Shown here: in pieces, positions 47,355 to 56,325 of the stretch | Position numbering within the stretch: the first letter of the stretch is position 1 | Layout: every line of letters begins with the position of its first letter | Source of the DNA: Antarctobacter albus | Lineage (GTDB): Bacteria > Pseudomonadota > Alphaproteobacteria > Rhodobacterales > Rhodobacteraceae | DNA: 64,000 nucleotides | Assembly (NCBI RefSeq): GCF_900101505.1 | Contig: NZ_FMZI01000008.1 | Location: 124,001 to 188,000, forward strand | Direction of reading: 5' to 3' | Program-made: the position numbers and the translations under genes | Notes under the pieces: generated by a model | What the model was told of the DNA's origin: nothing | The model's input: only the letters and a program-made list of their open reading frames with translations | The model's database searches: none

Positions 47355-47603
47355 TTGCCACTCGCCTCGCTTTGTCTTTTTATTGTAAGGCATTTTAGCT
47401 GATTGCGCCGGGCGAGGGAATCACATTTCCTCCAGTCCAGCGGGTCACCGCTGTCGCGGGGCATGGTATCGGGACCAGTGCGCCCTTGGCCTATGATCTG
47501 GACTGTTGGCGGGTGTTTCACAGAGTGTTTCCCGTCAATTTGAGGCGAAAGTTGGACAAGGCACCGGCGGAAACGGTATCAAGGAGGCAGGAAGAGGTTC
47601 GTT

Positions 47604-47930
47604 ATGTTGCACAATCGCGCGAAATATCACCTGGGTCAGGTCGTCCGCCACCGCAAGCACCCCTTCCGGGGCGTGGTGTTTGATGTCGACCCCGAATTCT
47701 CGAACACCGAGGAATGGTACGAATCCATTCCCGAGGACAGCCGCCCGTCCAAGAAGCAGCCGTTCTATCACCTGCTGGCAGAAAACGATCAGAGCTTTTA
47801 CGTGGCCTATGTCTCGGAACAGAACCTGGTCGCCGACTACTCGGGCGAGCCGGTAGATCACCCGGACATTCCCGATCTCTTCGGCGCCTTCGAGGACGGG
47901 TCTTACGCGCTGCACTTCCAGATGAACTGA
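47604..47930 (+). CDS. hspQ: Heat shock protein HspQ
   Basis: 108 residues. The HspQ/YccV pattern is clear: KYHLGQVVRHRKHPFRGVVFDVDPEFSNTEEWY (quoted in part), the QPFYHLLAENDQ segment and YVSEQNLV. In enterics HspQ is a Lon-linked specificity factor. An AAGGAGG-like site lies 20 bases upstream and GAAGAGG 8-14 bases upstream. The preceding 250 bases hold no other gene; I found no convincing sigma-32 promoter by eye. Confidence 0.92.
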   Translation: MLHNRAKYHLGQVVRHRKHPFRGVVFDVDPEFSNTEEWYESIPEDSRPSKKQPFYHLLAENDQSFYVAYVSEQNLVADYSGEPVDHPDIPDLFGAFEDGSYALHFQMN

Positions 47931-47961
47931 GGGCTGGCGTCCCGCGGCGATGAGAACGGGA

Positions 47962-48555
47962 TCATCCCGCCTTTGCCGCCCAGGCGGCGGCCTCGTCCAG
48001 GCGGTCGTCGCCCCAGAACAATTCTTCCCCTGCAACGAAAGACGGGCTGCCGAAGATGCCCAGGGCCTCGGCCTTGTCGGTTTCCGCGCTCAGCAGAGCC
48101 GTGCCTTCTTCGCCCGCGGCACGGGCCAGCACCGCGACAGGGTCCTGCCCCACGGCCCGCAGGCTGTCTGACAGGTTCGGATCGCTGCCCGCTTCCTTCC
48201 CGTCGACGAACCAGCGGCGGTAGGTTTCTATCGTGTAATCCTCGCCCCAGCCTTCGGTCATGCCCAGAACCGCTATCTTGTTGGCCAGCGGCAGGTCGGG
48301 CAGTGGGTAAGGGGCGGGCACATTGATCGGTAGCCCGAAAAGCTCGGCCCGCCGTTCCATGTCGCGCCACATGTAGGCGGTCTTGATCGGCTTGTCGCGA
48401 AAGGGGATGTTGTTCTGGGCCATCATGATCCGGCGCACGTCAAAGGGGCGCCATGTCACCTGCAGCCCGTGATCGCGCGCATAATCCCGCATCCGCGCGA
48501 CCGTCAGATAGCTGTAGGTACTGCCGATCGAATACCAGAAATCGAGTTTGGCCAT
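47962..48555 (-). CDS. 2-hydroxychromene-2-carboxylate isomerase / DsbA-family protein
   Basis: 197 residues with a thioredoxin fold of the HCCA isomerase type: LDFWYSIGSTYSYL at the N-terminus, with Ser in place of the DsbA cysteine, WRPFDVRRIM, and the C-terminal LGIFGSPSFVAGEELFWGDDRL. It binds glutathione; HCCA isomerases act in naphthalene-type degradation, but relatives occur widely without that pathway. It is convergent with hspQ. Confidence 0.88.
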   Translation of the reverse strand: MAKLDFWYSIGSTYSYLTVARMRDYARDHGLQVTWRPFDVRRIMMAQNNIPFRDKPIKTAYMWRDMERRAELFGLPINVPAPYPLPDLPLANKIAVLGMTEGWGEDYTIETYRRWFVDGKEAGSDPNLSDSLRAVGQDPVAVLARAAGEEGTALLSAETDKAEALGIFGSPSFVAGEELFWGDDRLDEAAAWAAKAG

Positions 48556-48616
48556 GTCAGATCCTCCTGCCGCGAGGTCAGCCTAGCGGCAGGCGGTACG
48601 GGCTGTGAAGCCCGTG

Positions 48617-49684
48617 TCACAGGGCGGCGCGCATGACCTTCAGGAATTCCGTGATTTCGGCTTCGGTCGTGGACCAGTTGCACACCAGGCGCGCAAGCGC
48701 CGGTTCATCGGCCTTCTCGGGCGGGTTGCCCCAAAGCGCGTAGACCGCGCCCGCCGCCTGGGCCGCCTTGTGCGCCCGCAGCGGCGCGCGAAAGAACAGC
48801 ATGTTGGCGCGGGTCTTGTTCACGATTTCCAGCCCCATGTCCTGCAGCCCCCGGGCCAGGGTCTCGCAGCGGTCATTGGCCTGCTGAGCCAGGTCGCGCC
48901 ACAGGTCGTCCTGAAGGTAGGCCAGCATCTGGGCCGCGACGTAACGGTGCTTGGAATAGAGGTGGCCCGCGCGTTTCACCCGCAGTTCGAATTCCTGCGC
49001 CCGGGTAAAGCCGCTGCTGGCGGGTGCCTCTGGGTCAAAGATCACCACCGCCTCGGCATCCATCAGACCGTTCTTGGTGCCGCCGAAAACGGCGATGTCC
49101 ACGCCCGCCTTCCAGGTCATTTCGGCCGGGGTGCAGCCCAGCTTGACACAGGCATTGGCAAAGCGCGCCCCGTCCAGGTGCACAGACAAACCGTATTCCC
49201 GTGCCACCGCACACAGCGCCCCGATGTCGGACAGCGCGTAGACATTCCCGCCCTCGGTCACATTGGTGATCGAGACCGGCCCACGCTGTGGCCCGTGCAC
49301 GCCGCGGTTGCCCTCGCCCAGGATCGCGCTGCGCAGGGCCTCAGGTGTCATCACGTCGCCGCCGCGCACAAGGGTCAGCTTGGCGCCGCCGGTGTAGAAC
49401 TCGGGCGCGTTGCACTCGTCCTCGTGGATATGCGCGTGCTCGGAGCAGAAGATCGTCTGGAACGGCGCGCAGAGCGTGGCCAGCGACAGTGAATTCGCAG
49501 CGGTGCCGGTGGCCACCAGATAGACCGCCGCGTCCGGGGCTTCGAAAAGGGCGCGGACCCGGTCCGCCACTTCTGCCGTCACGTCGTCGGCGCCATAGCT
49601 TGCCGCCGAACCGCTGTTCACCCGCGCCAGAACGTCAATGACCTGTTGCGGGACCGGGCTGGCATTGTCGGACGCAAAATTCAT
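48617..49684 (-). CDS. ltaE: Low-specificity L-threonine aldolase
   Basis: 355 residues. It is a PLP enzyme that splits threonine or allo-threonine to glycine and acetaldehyde. Family markers: MNFASDNASPVPQQV, GTAANSLSLAT, SEHAHIHEDECNAPEF, SVHLDGARFANA and the PLP-lysine segment FGGTKNGLMDAEAV. The ATG overlaps the stop of the ycgN-type gene (ATGA), so it is translationally coupled as third gene after ribF. Confidence 0.93.
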   Translation of the reverse strand: MNFASDNASPVPQQVIDVLARVNSGSAASYGADDVTAEVADRVRALFEAPDAAVYLVATGTAANSLSLATLCAPFQTIFCSEHAHIHEDECNAPEFYTGGAKLTLVRGGDVMTPEALRSAILGEGNRGVHGPQRGPVSITNVTEGGNVYALSDIGALCAVAREYGLSVHLDGARFANACVKLGCTPAEMTWKAGVDIAVFGGTKNGLMDAEAVVIFDPEAPASSGFTRAQEFELRVKRAGHLYSKHRYVAAQMLAYLQDDLWRDLAQQANDRCETLARGLQDMGLEIVNKTRANMLFFRAPLRAHKAAQAAGAVYALWGNPPEKADEPALARLVCNWSTTEAEITEFLKVMRAAL

Positions 49685-50151
49685 AGCGGCTCCTCGATGA
49701 TATGGTCTTCCCAGTCGTCTTCATCGACCTCGAACTCGGGCACCGTGGCGTCCCGCATCGACACGCCTGCATCATGAACAGAGTCGGGCGTGCCAGAAAT
49801 CAGGGGGTGCCAATCGTAAAGGGGCTTGCCCTCGTAAAGCAGCTTGTAAGCGCAGGTCTCGGGCATCCAGTAATGGTTCTTGGCGATGTTTGCGGGCCGC
49901 AACACGATGCATTCCGGCACGAACTGATGCCGGATCTCGTACTGGGAGCAGCGGCAGGTGCTGTCGTCGAACAGGCGGCAGGCGACACGGGTCAGCGCCA
50001 CCTCCCCGGTGTCCTCGTCCTCAAGCTTGTTCAGGCAGCACTTGCCGCATCCGTCGCAGAGAGCCTCCCACTCGGCGTCCGACATGTCCTGAAGGCGCTT
50101 GCGCTCCCAGAAGCGCGGCGTCAGGCCGGTGCGGGCAATCGGATCTGTCAT
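49681..50151 (-). CDS. YcgN/UPF0260 cysteine-cluster protein
   Basis: 156 residues from the ATG at 50151. Conserved cysteines are arranged in CDGCGKCCLNK (about 32-42) and later single cysteines (ACRLF, STCRCSQ, ECIVL, TCAYK), the YkgJ/YcgN metal or Fe-S type cluster. The YWMPETCAYKLLYEGKPL segment is typical of UPF0260. Function unknown. Coupled by ATGA overlaps to ribF before and ltaE after. Confidence 0.9.
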   Translation of the reverse strand: MTDPIARTGLTPRFWERKRLQDMSDAEWEALCDGCGKCCLNKLEDEDTGEVALTRVACRLFDDSTCRCSQYEIRHQFVPECIVLRPANIAKNHYWMPETCAYKLLYEGKPLYDWHPLISGTPDSVHDAGVSMRDATVPEFEVDEDDWEDHIIEEPL

Positions 50152-51080
50152 TCGGCGGCCAGGATCTCGCGGGCTTTCAGGCAATCCGCGTCCATCTGGG
50201 TGATCAGCGCCTCAAGCCCGTCGAATTTCAGCTCGGGCCGCAGGTATTCGACCAGTCCGACCGACAGGGTCGCACCGTAGAGGTCGCCCGTGAAGTCGAA
50301 GAGATAGGTTTCGATGTTGGGCACTTCGCCATTGAACATCGGGCGGACGCCGATGCTGGCGGCCCCGCGATAGCTGCCCTTGTGCGGACCGTCGCGCACG
50401 TCCACCAATACGGCGTAGACGCCGAACCGGGGCGGGTGCAGCCCGTCTATGGACATGTTCGCGGTGGGATAGCCAAGCTCACGCCCGCGCTGTTCGCCGC
50501 CGACCACCTTGCCTTCGATCCGGTGCCAGTGACCCAGCAGGGCCGCGGCATCGCGGGGGCGGCCGTCGGACAGCGCGTCGCGGATCGCGGTCGACGAAAC
50601 CTGTACACCGCCGGTTTCCAACAGGTCAGCAACCGTCACGCCAAACCCCATTTCTTCGCCGAAGGCCTGCAGACTTTCGACATTGCCCGCGCGCCCCTTG
50701 CCGAAACAGAAATCCGCGCCCACCACCACGTTGACCAGGCCGAACCCCTTGCGGATCACCCGGTCCGCGAAGTCCCGCGGGGTCAACGAGGCCAGTACCG
50801 TATTGAAATTCAACTGGTACAGCCGTTCGACCCCAAGTTTCTCAAGCCGTGCGGCGCGGGTCTCGGCGCTCATCAGGCGAAAGGGGGCAGAGTCCGGGGC
50901 GAAGTATTCGCGCGGATGCGGTTCGAACGTCATCACACCAAGGGGCGCCCCCGGCGCCGACCGGCGCGCGAGGTCGATCACCGCCTGGTGGCCCAGGTGG
51001 ACGCCGTCAAAGTTGCCGATGGCGACGCTGGCACCCTGATCTTCGGGCCGCGTGTACTGATAGTCGTGAACGATCCGCAT
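50148..51080 (-). CDS. ribF: Bifunctional riboflavin kinase/FAD synthetase
   Basis: 310 residues from the ATG at 51080. The adenylyltransferase half has VAIGNFDGVHLGHQAV (about 19-34), FEPHPREYF and the VGADFCFGKGRAG segment. The kinase half has HRIEGKVVGGEQRGRELGYPTANM (quoted in part) and the PNIETYLFDFTGDLYG segment. It makes FMN and FAD from riboflavin. It is the first gene of the ribF-ycgN-ltaE unit. Confidence 0.96.
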   Translation of the reverse strand: MRIVHDYQYTRPEDQGASVAIGNFDGVHLGHQAVIDLARRSAPGAPLGVMTFEPHPREYFAPDSAPFRLMSAETRAARLEKLGVERLYQLNFNTVLASLTPRDFADRVIRKGFGLVNVVVGADFCFGKGRAGNVESLQAFGEEMGFGVTVADLLETGGVQVSSTAIRDALSDGRPRDAAALLGHWHRIEGKVVGGEQRGRELGYPTANMSIDGLHPPRFGVYAVLVDVRDGPHKGSYRGAASIGVRPMFNGEVPNIETYLFDFTGDLYGATLSVGLVEYLRPELKFDGLEALITQMDADCLKAREILAAE

Positions 51081-51216
51081 GCGCTTCCCGTTACCGGCAC
51101 GCGCGCCCGTGCGCAAGCATCCCCCGGCATGGCGTGGCGCCCGTGCCCCGATTTGTGATGCCGCCCACACGGATGCCGCGCGGGCGCACAAATATCCTGT
51201 CCGACTGCGGGCGGGT

Positions 51217-51540
51217 TCAGCCCTTGTCGGTCACGTTTTCCTTGAAGGCCTTTTCGAAGGCGGCCTGCTTGTCGGCCCCGGCCTCGGTCTGGTGCTGCGC
51301 CTTCCACTCGGAATAGGGCATCCCGTAGTAGACCTCGCGGGCCTCTTCCTTGCCCATCTCGATGCCCTTTTCGTTCGCCGCCTCCTGGTACCAGCGGCTC
51401 AGGCAGTTGCGGCAGAAGCCGGCCAGGTTCATCATGTCGATGTTCTGTACGTCCTGCCGGTCTTCCATCAGGTGCTGGCGCAGCCGGCGAAAGGCGGCGG
51501 CCTCGATCTCGATGCGGGTTTGGTCGTCCATCTTTGTCAC
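51217..51540 (-). CDS. DUF1244 family protein
   Basis: 107 residues from the ATG at 51540, which overlaps the stop of the preceding gene (ATGA). The family core DRQDVQNIDMMNLAGFCRNCLSRWY (quoted in part), with two close cysteines, and the GMPYSEWKAQHQTEA segment are clear. It is a small soluble protein of unknown function with a possible cysteine-based site. Coupled to an N-formylglutamate amidohydrolase-type gene. Confidence 0.9.
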   Translation of the reverse strand: MTKMDDQTRIEIEAAAFRRLRQHLMEDRQDVQNIDMMNLAGFCRNCLSRWYQEAANEKGIEMGKEEAREVYYGMPYSEWKAQHQTEAGADKQAAFEKAFKENVTDKG

Positions 51541-52286
51541 TCCTCTTTCTCCGTCACGGCGGCCAGCGCCTGTTGCAGCAGCGGCGCCAGGCGCGCCGCC
51601 CAGTGTCGCTGGCCGACCTCTTCCTCGATCAGGTCGTTGCGGACCTCGATCAGCGTGTTCAGGCGTCCTGCGCCAAGGGCGTGGCGGTCGATCGCATCGC
51701 CGGGCAGGTGACCGGGGTAGGGCTGGTTGCGTCCCACCACCAGATCGGGTTCCGCCTCCAGCATGTCAATGAGCGGATCGGACAGGCGCGCATCCCATGC
51801 GGCGTGGAGCACGCCGACATGCCAGGGGCGGGGCGGGCGTCCGTGCAGTTGCGGCGTGAAGGAATGGATCGCCACGATGGCCACATCGTCGCGCCCTGCC
51901 ACCATTTTCGCCAAAGCGGCATCATAGGGGCGGTAATAGGCGTTCAGGCGGCGTTCCTTTTCCTCGGCGTCCGCATGGCGGTTGCCGGGGATCACCGAAC
52001 CGTCGTAGAGCTTCATCAGCAGGGTCGGGTCGTCTTCGCCCCGGTTCGGGTCGATCACGAGGCGTGAGAAATTCGACAGCACAACCGGCGCATCCAGCAA
52101 TTCACCCAGTTCCCGCGCCATACCGGCGGCGCCCACGTCATAGGCAATGTGGCGCGCCATGTCCGACACCGGCAGGCCGAGAGAGCCGCCAAGATCGGGC
52201 GGCACGATGTTGGCGGCATGATCACAGGTGATCAGGAACCGGCTCTGGCGGGTTTCGCCGATGATCTGGCAGGGGGAATATGTCAT
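51537..52286 (-). CDS. N-formylglutamate amidohydrolase family protein
   Basis: 249 residues. The FGase fold pattern is LITCDHAANIVP (about 18-29, His/Asp of the zinc site), IDPNRGEDDPTLL, IVAIHSFTPQL and GDAIDRHALG with LNTLIEVRNDLI. Such enzymes hydrolyse N-formyl- or N-acylglutamate; with no histidine-degradation genes beside it, the substrate is uncertain. First of a two-gene unit with DUF1244, divergent from pyk. Confidence 0.9.
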   Translation of the reverse strand: MTYSPCQIIGETRQSRFLITCDHAANIVPPDLGGSLGLPVSDMARHIAYDVGAAGMARELGELLDAPVVLSNFSRLVIDPNRGEDDPTLLMKLYDGSVIPGNRHADAEEKERRLNAYYRPYDAALAKMVAGRDDVAIVAIHSFTPQLHGRPPRPWHVGVLHAAWDARLSDPLIDMLEAEPDLVVGRNQPYPGHLPGDAIDRHALGAGRLNTLIEVRNDLIEEEVGQRHWAARLAPLLQQALAAVTEKEE

Positions 52287-52322
52287 GGTCTCGTCGTCTT
52301 TGGCCCGCTACACATATGCCAG

Positions 52323-52372
52323 TTGCGCGGCAAAGGGAAATACGTGATAAAGCAGGCGCCGTTAGCGGTAAC
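52323..52372 (+). promoter_or_regulatory. Candidate pyk promoter with LacI-type operator
   Basis: TTGCGC (52323-52328), 17 bases, GATAAA (52346-52351). GTTAGCGGTAAC (52361-52372) with GTTA/TAAC arms lies just after the expected transcription start. LacI-family repressors such as PckR are known to control pyruvate kinase and central carbon genes in alphaproteobacteria; the link here is inference. Confidence 0.4.
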
Positions 52373-52446
52373 GCCGCAACTGCATTTGCCAGCGCGCACA
52401 CGCGGACGCGACTGGCCACCACAGCCGACCGGGCAGGGAGAAAGAC

Positions 52447-53892
52447 ATGAAACGCGACCGTAACGTCAAGATCGTGGCCACGCTTGGCCCCGCATCCAAC
52501 ACCTACGAGATGATCCGGGCCCTGCACGAGGCCGGAGCGGATGTCTTTCGCCTGAACATGAGCCACGGCACCCACGAGGAAATCGAGGAACGCCACAAGA
52601 TGATCCGGCAGGTCGAAAAGGACCTGGACAGCCCGATCGCGATCCTTGCCGACCTCCAGGGCCCGAAACTGCGCGTGGGTGAGTTCGCCAACGGCTCGGA
52701 AGAGCTGGAGTGGGGCCAGAAGTTCCGGTTGGACCTGGACGAAGCGCCGGGTGACGCGACACGCGTGCAGCTGCCGCACCCCGAGATCTTTGCCGCCCTC
52801 AGCGGCGGGTCGCACCTGCTGGTCAATGACGGCAAGATCCGCCTCAAAGTGGCCGACTGCGGCAAGGATCACGCAAATTGCATCGTCGAGGCGGGCGGCA
52901 CGATTTCCAACCGAAAGGGCGTGAACGTTCCCGACGTGGTGCTGCCGCTTGCCGCGCTCAGCGACAAGGACCGCCGCGACCTGGAATTTGCCTGCGGGCT
53001 GGGCGTCGACTGGATCGCTTTGTCCTTTGTCCAGCGGGTCGAGGACGTCGAAGAGGCGCGGCGCCTGGTCTGGGGCCGGGCGGCAATCATCTCGAAGATC
53101 GAGAAACCCTCGGCGGTCGAGGCTTTTGACGAGATCCTGGAGGTCTCGGACGGGATCATGGTCGCCCGTGGCGACCTGGGTGTCGAACTGCCTGTTCAGG
53201 CGGTGCCGCCGATCCAGAAGCGCCTGGTGCGCAAGTGCCGCGCGGCCGCCAAGCCGGTGATCGTTGCGACGCAGATGCTGGAATCCATGATCGAAAGCCC
53301 GATGCCGACCCGGGCCGAGGTCTCGGACGTGTCCGGCGCCATCTACGAGGGCACCGACGCCATCATGCTGTCGGCGGAATCGGCCGCCGGTCAGTACCCG
53401 ATCGAAGCTGTCACCACGATGAACAACGTGGCCATCTCTGTCGAGAGCGACCCGACCTACCGCGACGTGATCGAGGCCTCGCGCAACGCCGTGCGGACCT
53501 CTGTCGCCGACGGCATCGTAGCCGCTGCGCGCGAGATCGCCGAGACGACAGAGATCAAGGCGATCTGCTGCTTTACCTCCTCGGGCACCACTGCGGCCCT
53601 GGTTGCGCGGGAACGTCCGCGCGTGCCGATCATCGCCATGACCCCGATGACCGGTGCCGCACGCCGGCTGTCGCTGACCTGGGGCACGCAATGCGTCATG
53701 ACCGGAGAGCTGGAGCGGTTCAAGCAGGCTGTCGTCAACGCGGCCCGTGCCGCGCGCGCGCAGGGCTATGCCGGTGAAAAGGACCAGATCGTCGTCACCG
53801 CAGGCGTGCCCTTCAACCAGCCGGGAACGACCAACATCCTGCGCGTTGCCCCCTGCAACGAGCGTTTGATCTTTTCGACCGATCCGGAATAA
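52447..53892 (+). CDS. pyk: Pyruvate kinase
   Basis: 481 residues. It makes pyruvate and ATP from phosphoenolpyruvate and ADP. Landmarks: KIVATLGPASNTYE at the start, FRLNMSHGTHEE, DLQGPKLRVGEF, IISKIEKPSAVEAFDEI with the catalytic Lys, VARGDLGVELP, KPVIVATQMLESM, AEVSDVSGAIYEGTDAIMLSAES (quoted in part) and a C-terminal regulatory domain (about 350-480). GGGAGAAAGAC precedes the ATG. A small membrane-protein gene follows after 28 bases. Confidence 0.97.
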   Translation: MKRDRNVKIVATLGPASNTYEMIRALHEAGADVFRLNMSHGTHEEIEERHKMIRQVEKDLDSPIAILADLQGPKLRVGEFANGSEELEWGQKFRLDLDEAPGDATRVQLPHPEIFAALSGGSHLLVNDGKIRLKVADCGKDHANCIVEAGGTISNRKGVNVPDVVLPLAALSDKDRRDLEFACGLGVDWIALSFVQRVEDVEEARRLVWGRAAIISKIEKPSAVEAFDEILEVSDGIMVARGDLGVELPVQAVPPIQKRLVRKCRAAAKPVIVATQMLESMIESPMPTRAEVSDVSGAIYEGTDAIMLSAESAAGQYPIEAVTTMNNVAISVESDPTYRDVIEASRNAVRTSVADGIVAAAREIAETTEIKAICCFTSSGTTAALVARERPRVPIIAMTPMTGAARRLSLTWGTQCVMTGELERFKQAVVNAARAARAQGYAGEKDQIVVTAGVPFNQPGTTNILRVAPCNERLIFSTDPE

Positions 53893-53920
53893 CCTTTCCC
53901 CTGCAAGAGGGGGCAGGCCA

Positions 53921-54145
53921 ATGGAACCTGACATGATGCTGGTCACCGGCATGGGGCTGGTCGTTCTGTCCCTGCCAGCGATCATTTCGGCCTGGTCCGA
54001 CAATCGGGCGCCCCGTGTGGGCGCCCTCGTGTTGTTCGGGGGTGCGGGACTTGTCTTCTGGGCCTTCCGCGAAAAGGACGGCGGTTATCGCCCGCAGGAT
54101 ATTCCTGACGCGGTCTATGGCGTGATCGGTCAGATTCTGAACTGA
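53921..54145 (+). CDS. Small membrane protein of unknown function
   Basis: 74 residues with two hydrophobic segments (about 5-24 and 31-48) and a polar C-terminal tail ending PDAVYGVIGQILN. The AAGAGGGGG-like ribosome site and short distance to pyk suggest co-transcription. I recognise no characterised family. Confidence 0.72.
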   Translation: MEPDMMLVTGMGLVVLSLPAIISAWSDNRAPRVGALVLFGGAGLVFWAFREKDGGYRPQDIPDAVYGVIGQILN

Positions 54146-54153
54146 GAGCGGGC

Positions 54154-55305
54154 TCAGGAAGAGGGGCGGGGTTTCGCTGTATCCTCTGTGGGTGCCTGTT
54201 CCGGCTCCATCTCCAGGTCGAGGTCCGGCAGCCCTTCGCGAGAGAGCAGGATGGCCACGGGCCGCACGCGCGGGATGTGCGAACAGATGATCATGATCGA
54301 CACCATGATCGGCACCGCCAGGAACATGCCCACGATCCCCCAGACCGCGGCCCAGAAGGCCAGGCTGGCGATGATGCCGAAAGAGGACAGCCGCAGTGTC
54401 TTGCCCAGCAGCAGTGGGTCAAGCACCTGGCCCACGGTGAACTGGATCACGGTTACGATCGACAGGACCGTCAGGCCGGCAAAGGCGTCACCGGTCTGGA
54501 CGTAGCTGACCAGGGCCACCACCACCGTCGCCACGATGGAGCCAATGTTGGGAATGAAGTTCAGGACGAAGGTCAACACCGCCATCGGCATCGCCAGGTC
54601 CAGCGCAAAGAAGGTCATCACCGCGTAGACCAGCGCCCCGGTGACGGAGCTGATGACCACCTTGACCACGAGGTAACGGTTCACCCGGTGGATGATCGAG
54701 GAAATGATCCGTTCGACCCGCCGCGCGCGCCGCTCATCCCCCATGAGGCTGGCCAGCTTGGTCGGGAACCAAAGGCGCTCCAGGAACATGAAGCCCACGA
54801 ACAGCGTGACCAGCACCGCTCCCGAGGCGATGTTACCCGCCTGCCCGGCGAGGGATGACAGGTAAGGACCCAGCTGGATCGATTTCATCCAGTCCAGCAC
54901 GGCGGTCTCGACATCCGCCCCCATCCAGCCGACCAGGTCCGCCACCGCCTGCTGGGCGGGATCCGCGTATTGCAGGATCGTGACTACAACCGTGTTCGCC
55001 TGGGCGAGGATGATCAAAGAGGCGGAAATCAGGATGGTGGCGATCAAGAGCACCGCCAGCATCGAGGCAATCCAGATCGAAACCCGGGCACTGCCGATCC
55101 TCATTCGCTGGAAATAGTTGATCGCATCGGAGGTCAGCGAGAACAGCATGATCGCGATGGCCAGCGAGATCAGCAGGAACTTGGCCTGCACCAGCAGAAA
55201 GAGGATCACCGCGAAGGCGATGATGCCCAGAAACCAGGTCTGCGCCTTTCGGATTTCGGAGACTTCCGCGCGCGCGGACTGGTCGGTGTCTGGATGATCG
55301 GGCAT
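54154..55305 (-). CDS. AI-2E/TqsA/PerM-family membrane permease
   Basis: 383 residues from the ATG at 55305. About eight membrane segments, with the family motif FVLNFIPNIGSIVATVV (about 255-271) and the GQVLDPLLLGKTLRLS segment. Proteins of this family export small molecules, such as autoinducer-2 or Na+/H+; the substrate is unknown. Its stop is 8 bases from the convergent small membrane gene. Confidence 0.88.
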   Translation of the reverse strand: MPDHPDTDQSARAEVSEIRKAQTWFLGIIAFAVILFLLVQAKFLLISLAIAIMLFSLTSDAINYFQRMRIGSARVSIWIASMLAVLLIATILISASLIILAQANTVVVTILQYADPAQQAVADLVGWMGADVETAVLDWMKSIQLGPYLSSLAGQAGNIASGAVLVTLFVGFMFLERLWFPTKLASLMGDERRARRVERIISSIIHRVNRYLVVKVVISSVTGALVYAVMTFFALDLAMPMAVLTFVLNFIPNIGSIVATVVVALVSYVQTGDAFAGLTVLSIVTVIQFTVGQVLDPLLLGKTLRLSSFGIIASLAFWAAVWGIVGMFLAVPIMVSIMIICSHIPRVRPVAILLSREGLPDLDLEMEPEQAPTEDTAKPRPSS

Positions 55306-55448
55306 ATGTCGGGATTGAAACTCTGTAATTGTGTTTGCGTGGCCGCGCGACCCAAGGATAATGGGGCCTGTCGCGGGGAGCAAGGCGAGGCGCCAGCGGG
55401 ATCCTGTCGCTTGCGGTCCGGGGCAGGTCGTGCCCCCGTGTTCGCCCC

Positions 55449-55477
55449 TTGCCAAACCTGCCGCGTCCCCCTATACG
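55449..55477 (+). promoter_or_regulatory. Candidate sigma-70 promoter of rpmI-rplT
   Basis: TTGCCA (55449-55454), 17-base spacer, TATACG (55472-55477), about 65 bases before the rpmI ATG. A well-spaced pair in an otherwise GC-rich leader. Confidence 0.5.
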
Positions 55478-55543
55478 GCGCTTTCCAACCGCGCGGCCGG
55501 CCACCAGTGGCATGCCGAGTCGCGCCAAGTAACGGAGATTGAA

Positions 55544-55744
55544 ATGCCCAAGATGAAGACCAAGTCGAGCGCCAAGAAGCGCTTCAAGGTGAGCGCCACC
55601 GGCAAGGTGCTGGCTGCCCAGGCCGGCAAGCGCCACGGCATGATCAAGCGCACCAAGAAATTCATCCGCGATGCGCGCGGAACCACCACCATGTCCAAGC
55701 CTGACGCCAAGATCGTCAAGCAGTACATGCCCTACGACCGCTGA
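55544..55744 (+). CDS. rpmI: 50S ribosomal protein L35
   Basis: 66 residues from the ATG at 55544. [20 protein letters not shown] and the basic [18 protein letters not shown] are the L35 signature. It is too short to mistake for anything else. rplT follows after 15 bases with an AGGAGGAT ribosome site, as in most bacteria; here infC is not adjacent. Confidence 0.97.
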   Translation: MPKMKTKSSAKKRFKVSATGKVLAAQAGKRHGMIKRTKKFIRDARGTTTMSKPDAKIVKQYMPYDR

Positions 55745-55759
55745 TCAGGAGGATAAGAT

Positions 55760-56125
55760 ATGTCCCGTACCAAAGGCGGAACCGTTACCCACGCGCGTCA
55801 CAAGAAGATCACCAGCCAGGCCAAAGGTTACTATGGCCGCCGCAAGAACACCTTCAAGGTGGCGGCACAGGCTGTCGACAAGGCGAACCAGTACGCCACG
55901 CGTGACCGCAAGAACCGCAAGCGCAACTTCCGCGCCCTGTGGATTCAGCGTATCAACGCCGCCGTGCGCGCGCATGACGAATCGCTGACGTACTCGCGTT
56001 TCATCAATGGCCTGACACTGGCTGGCATCGAGGTCGACCGCAAGGTCCTGGCCGACCTGGCCGTGCACGAGCCCGAGGCATTCGCCGCCATCGTCGACCA
56101 GGCGAAAGGCGCGCTGCCGGCCTGA
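55760..56125 (+). CDS. rplT: 50S ribosomal protein L20
   Basis: 121 residues. [29 protein letters not shown], quoted in part, and the [20 protein letters not shown] segment are typical L20, which binds 23S rRNA early in 50S assembly. Its transcript ends at a strong hairpin 26 bases downstream. Confidence 0.97.
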   Translation: MSRTKGGTVTHARHKKITSQAKGYYGRRKNTFKVAAQAVDKANQYATRDRKNRKRNFRALWIQRINAAVRAHDESLTYSRFINGLTLAGIEVDRKVLADLAVHEPEAFAAIVDQAKGALPA

Positions 56126-56150
56126 GCCGAGCGCATCTCGAAAATCGGAC

Positions 56151-56179
56151 AAGGCCCGGGCTAAGCGCCCGGGCCTTTT
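56151..56179 (+). terminator. Rho-independent terminator after rplT
   Basis: AAGGCCCGGGC (56151-56161) pairs with GCCCGGGCCTT (56167-56177) around a 5-base loop, followed by TTTT. Confidence 0.92.
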
Positions 56180-56325
56180 CTGTTGCGGGGTTCCCTGTGA
56201 CGAATTGGCAGAATGCGCGGCTATGCGCGTATGGCGGGAGTTTCAGTGTGAAAACGTGCGCAAAGCGGTTTGGGCTTCGCTAGGGTCGAGCCAGACCTTC
56301 TTCCCGACACGACAGGACCCCCCTC

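Noticed and set aside
47394-47603. Possible sigma-32 promoter before hspQ
   Set aside because: CTTG-like boxes are present but no partner element with correct spacing could be found by eye.
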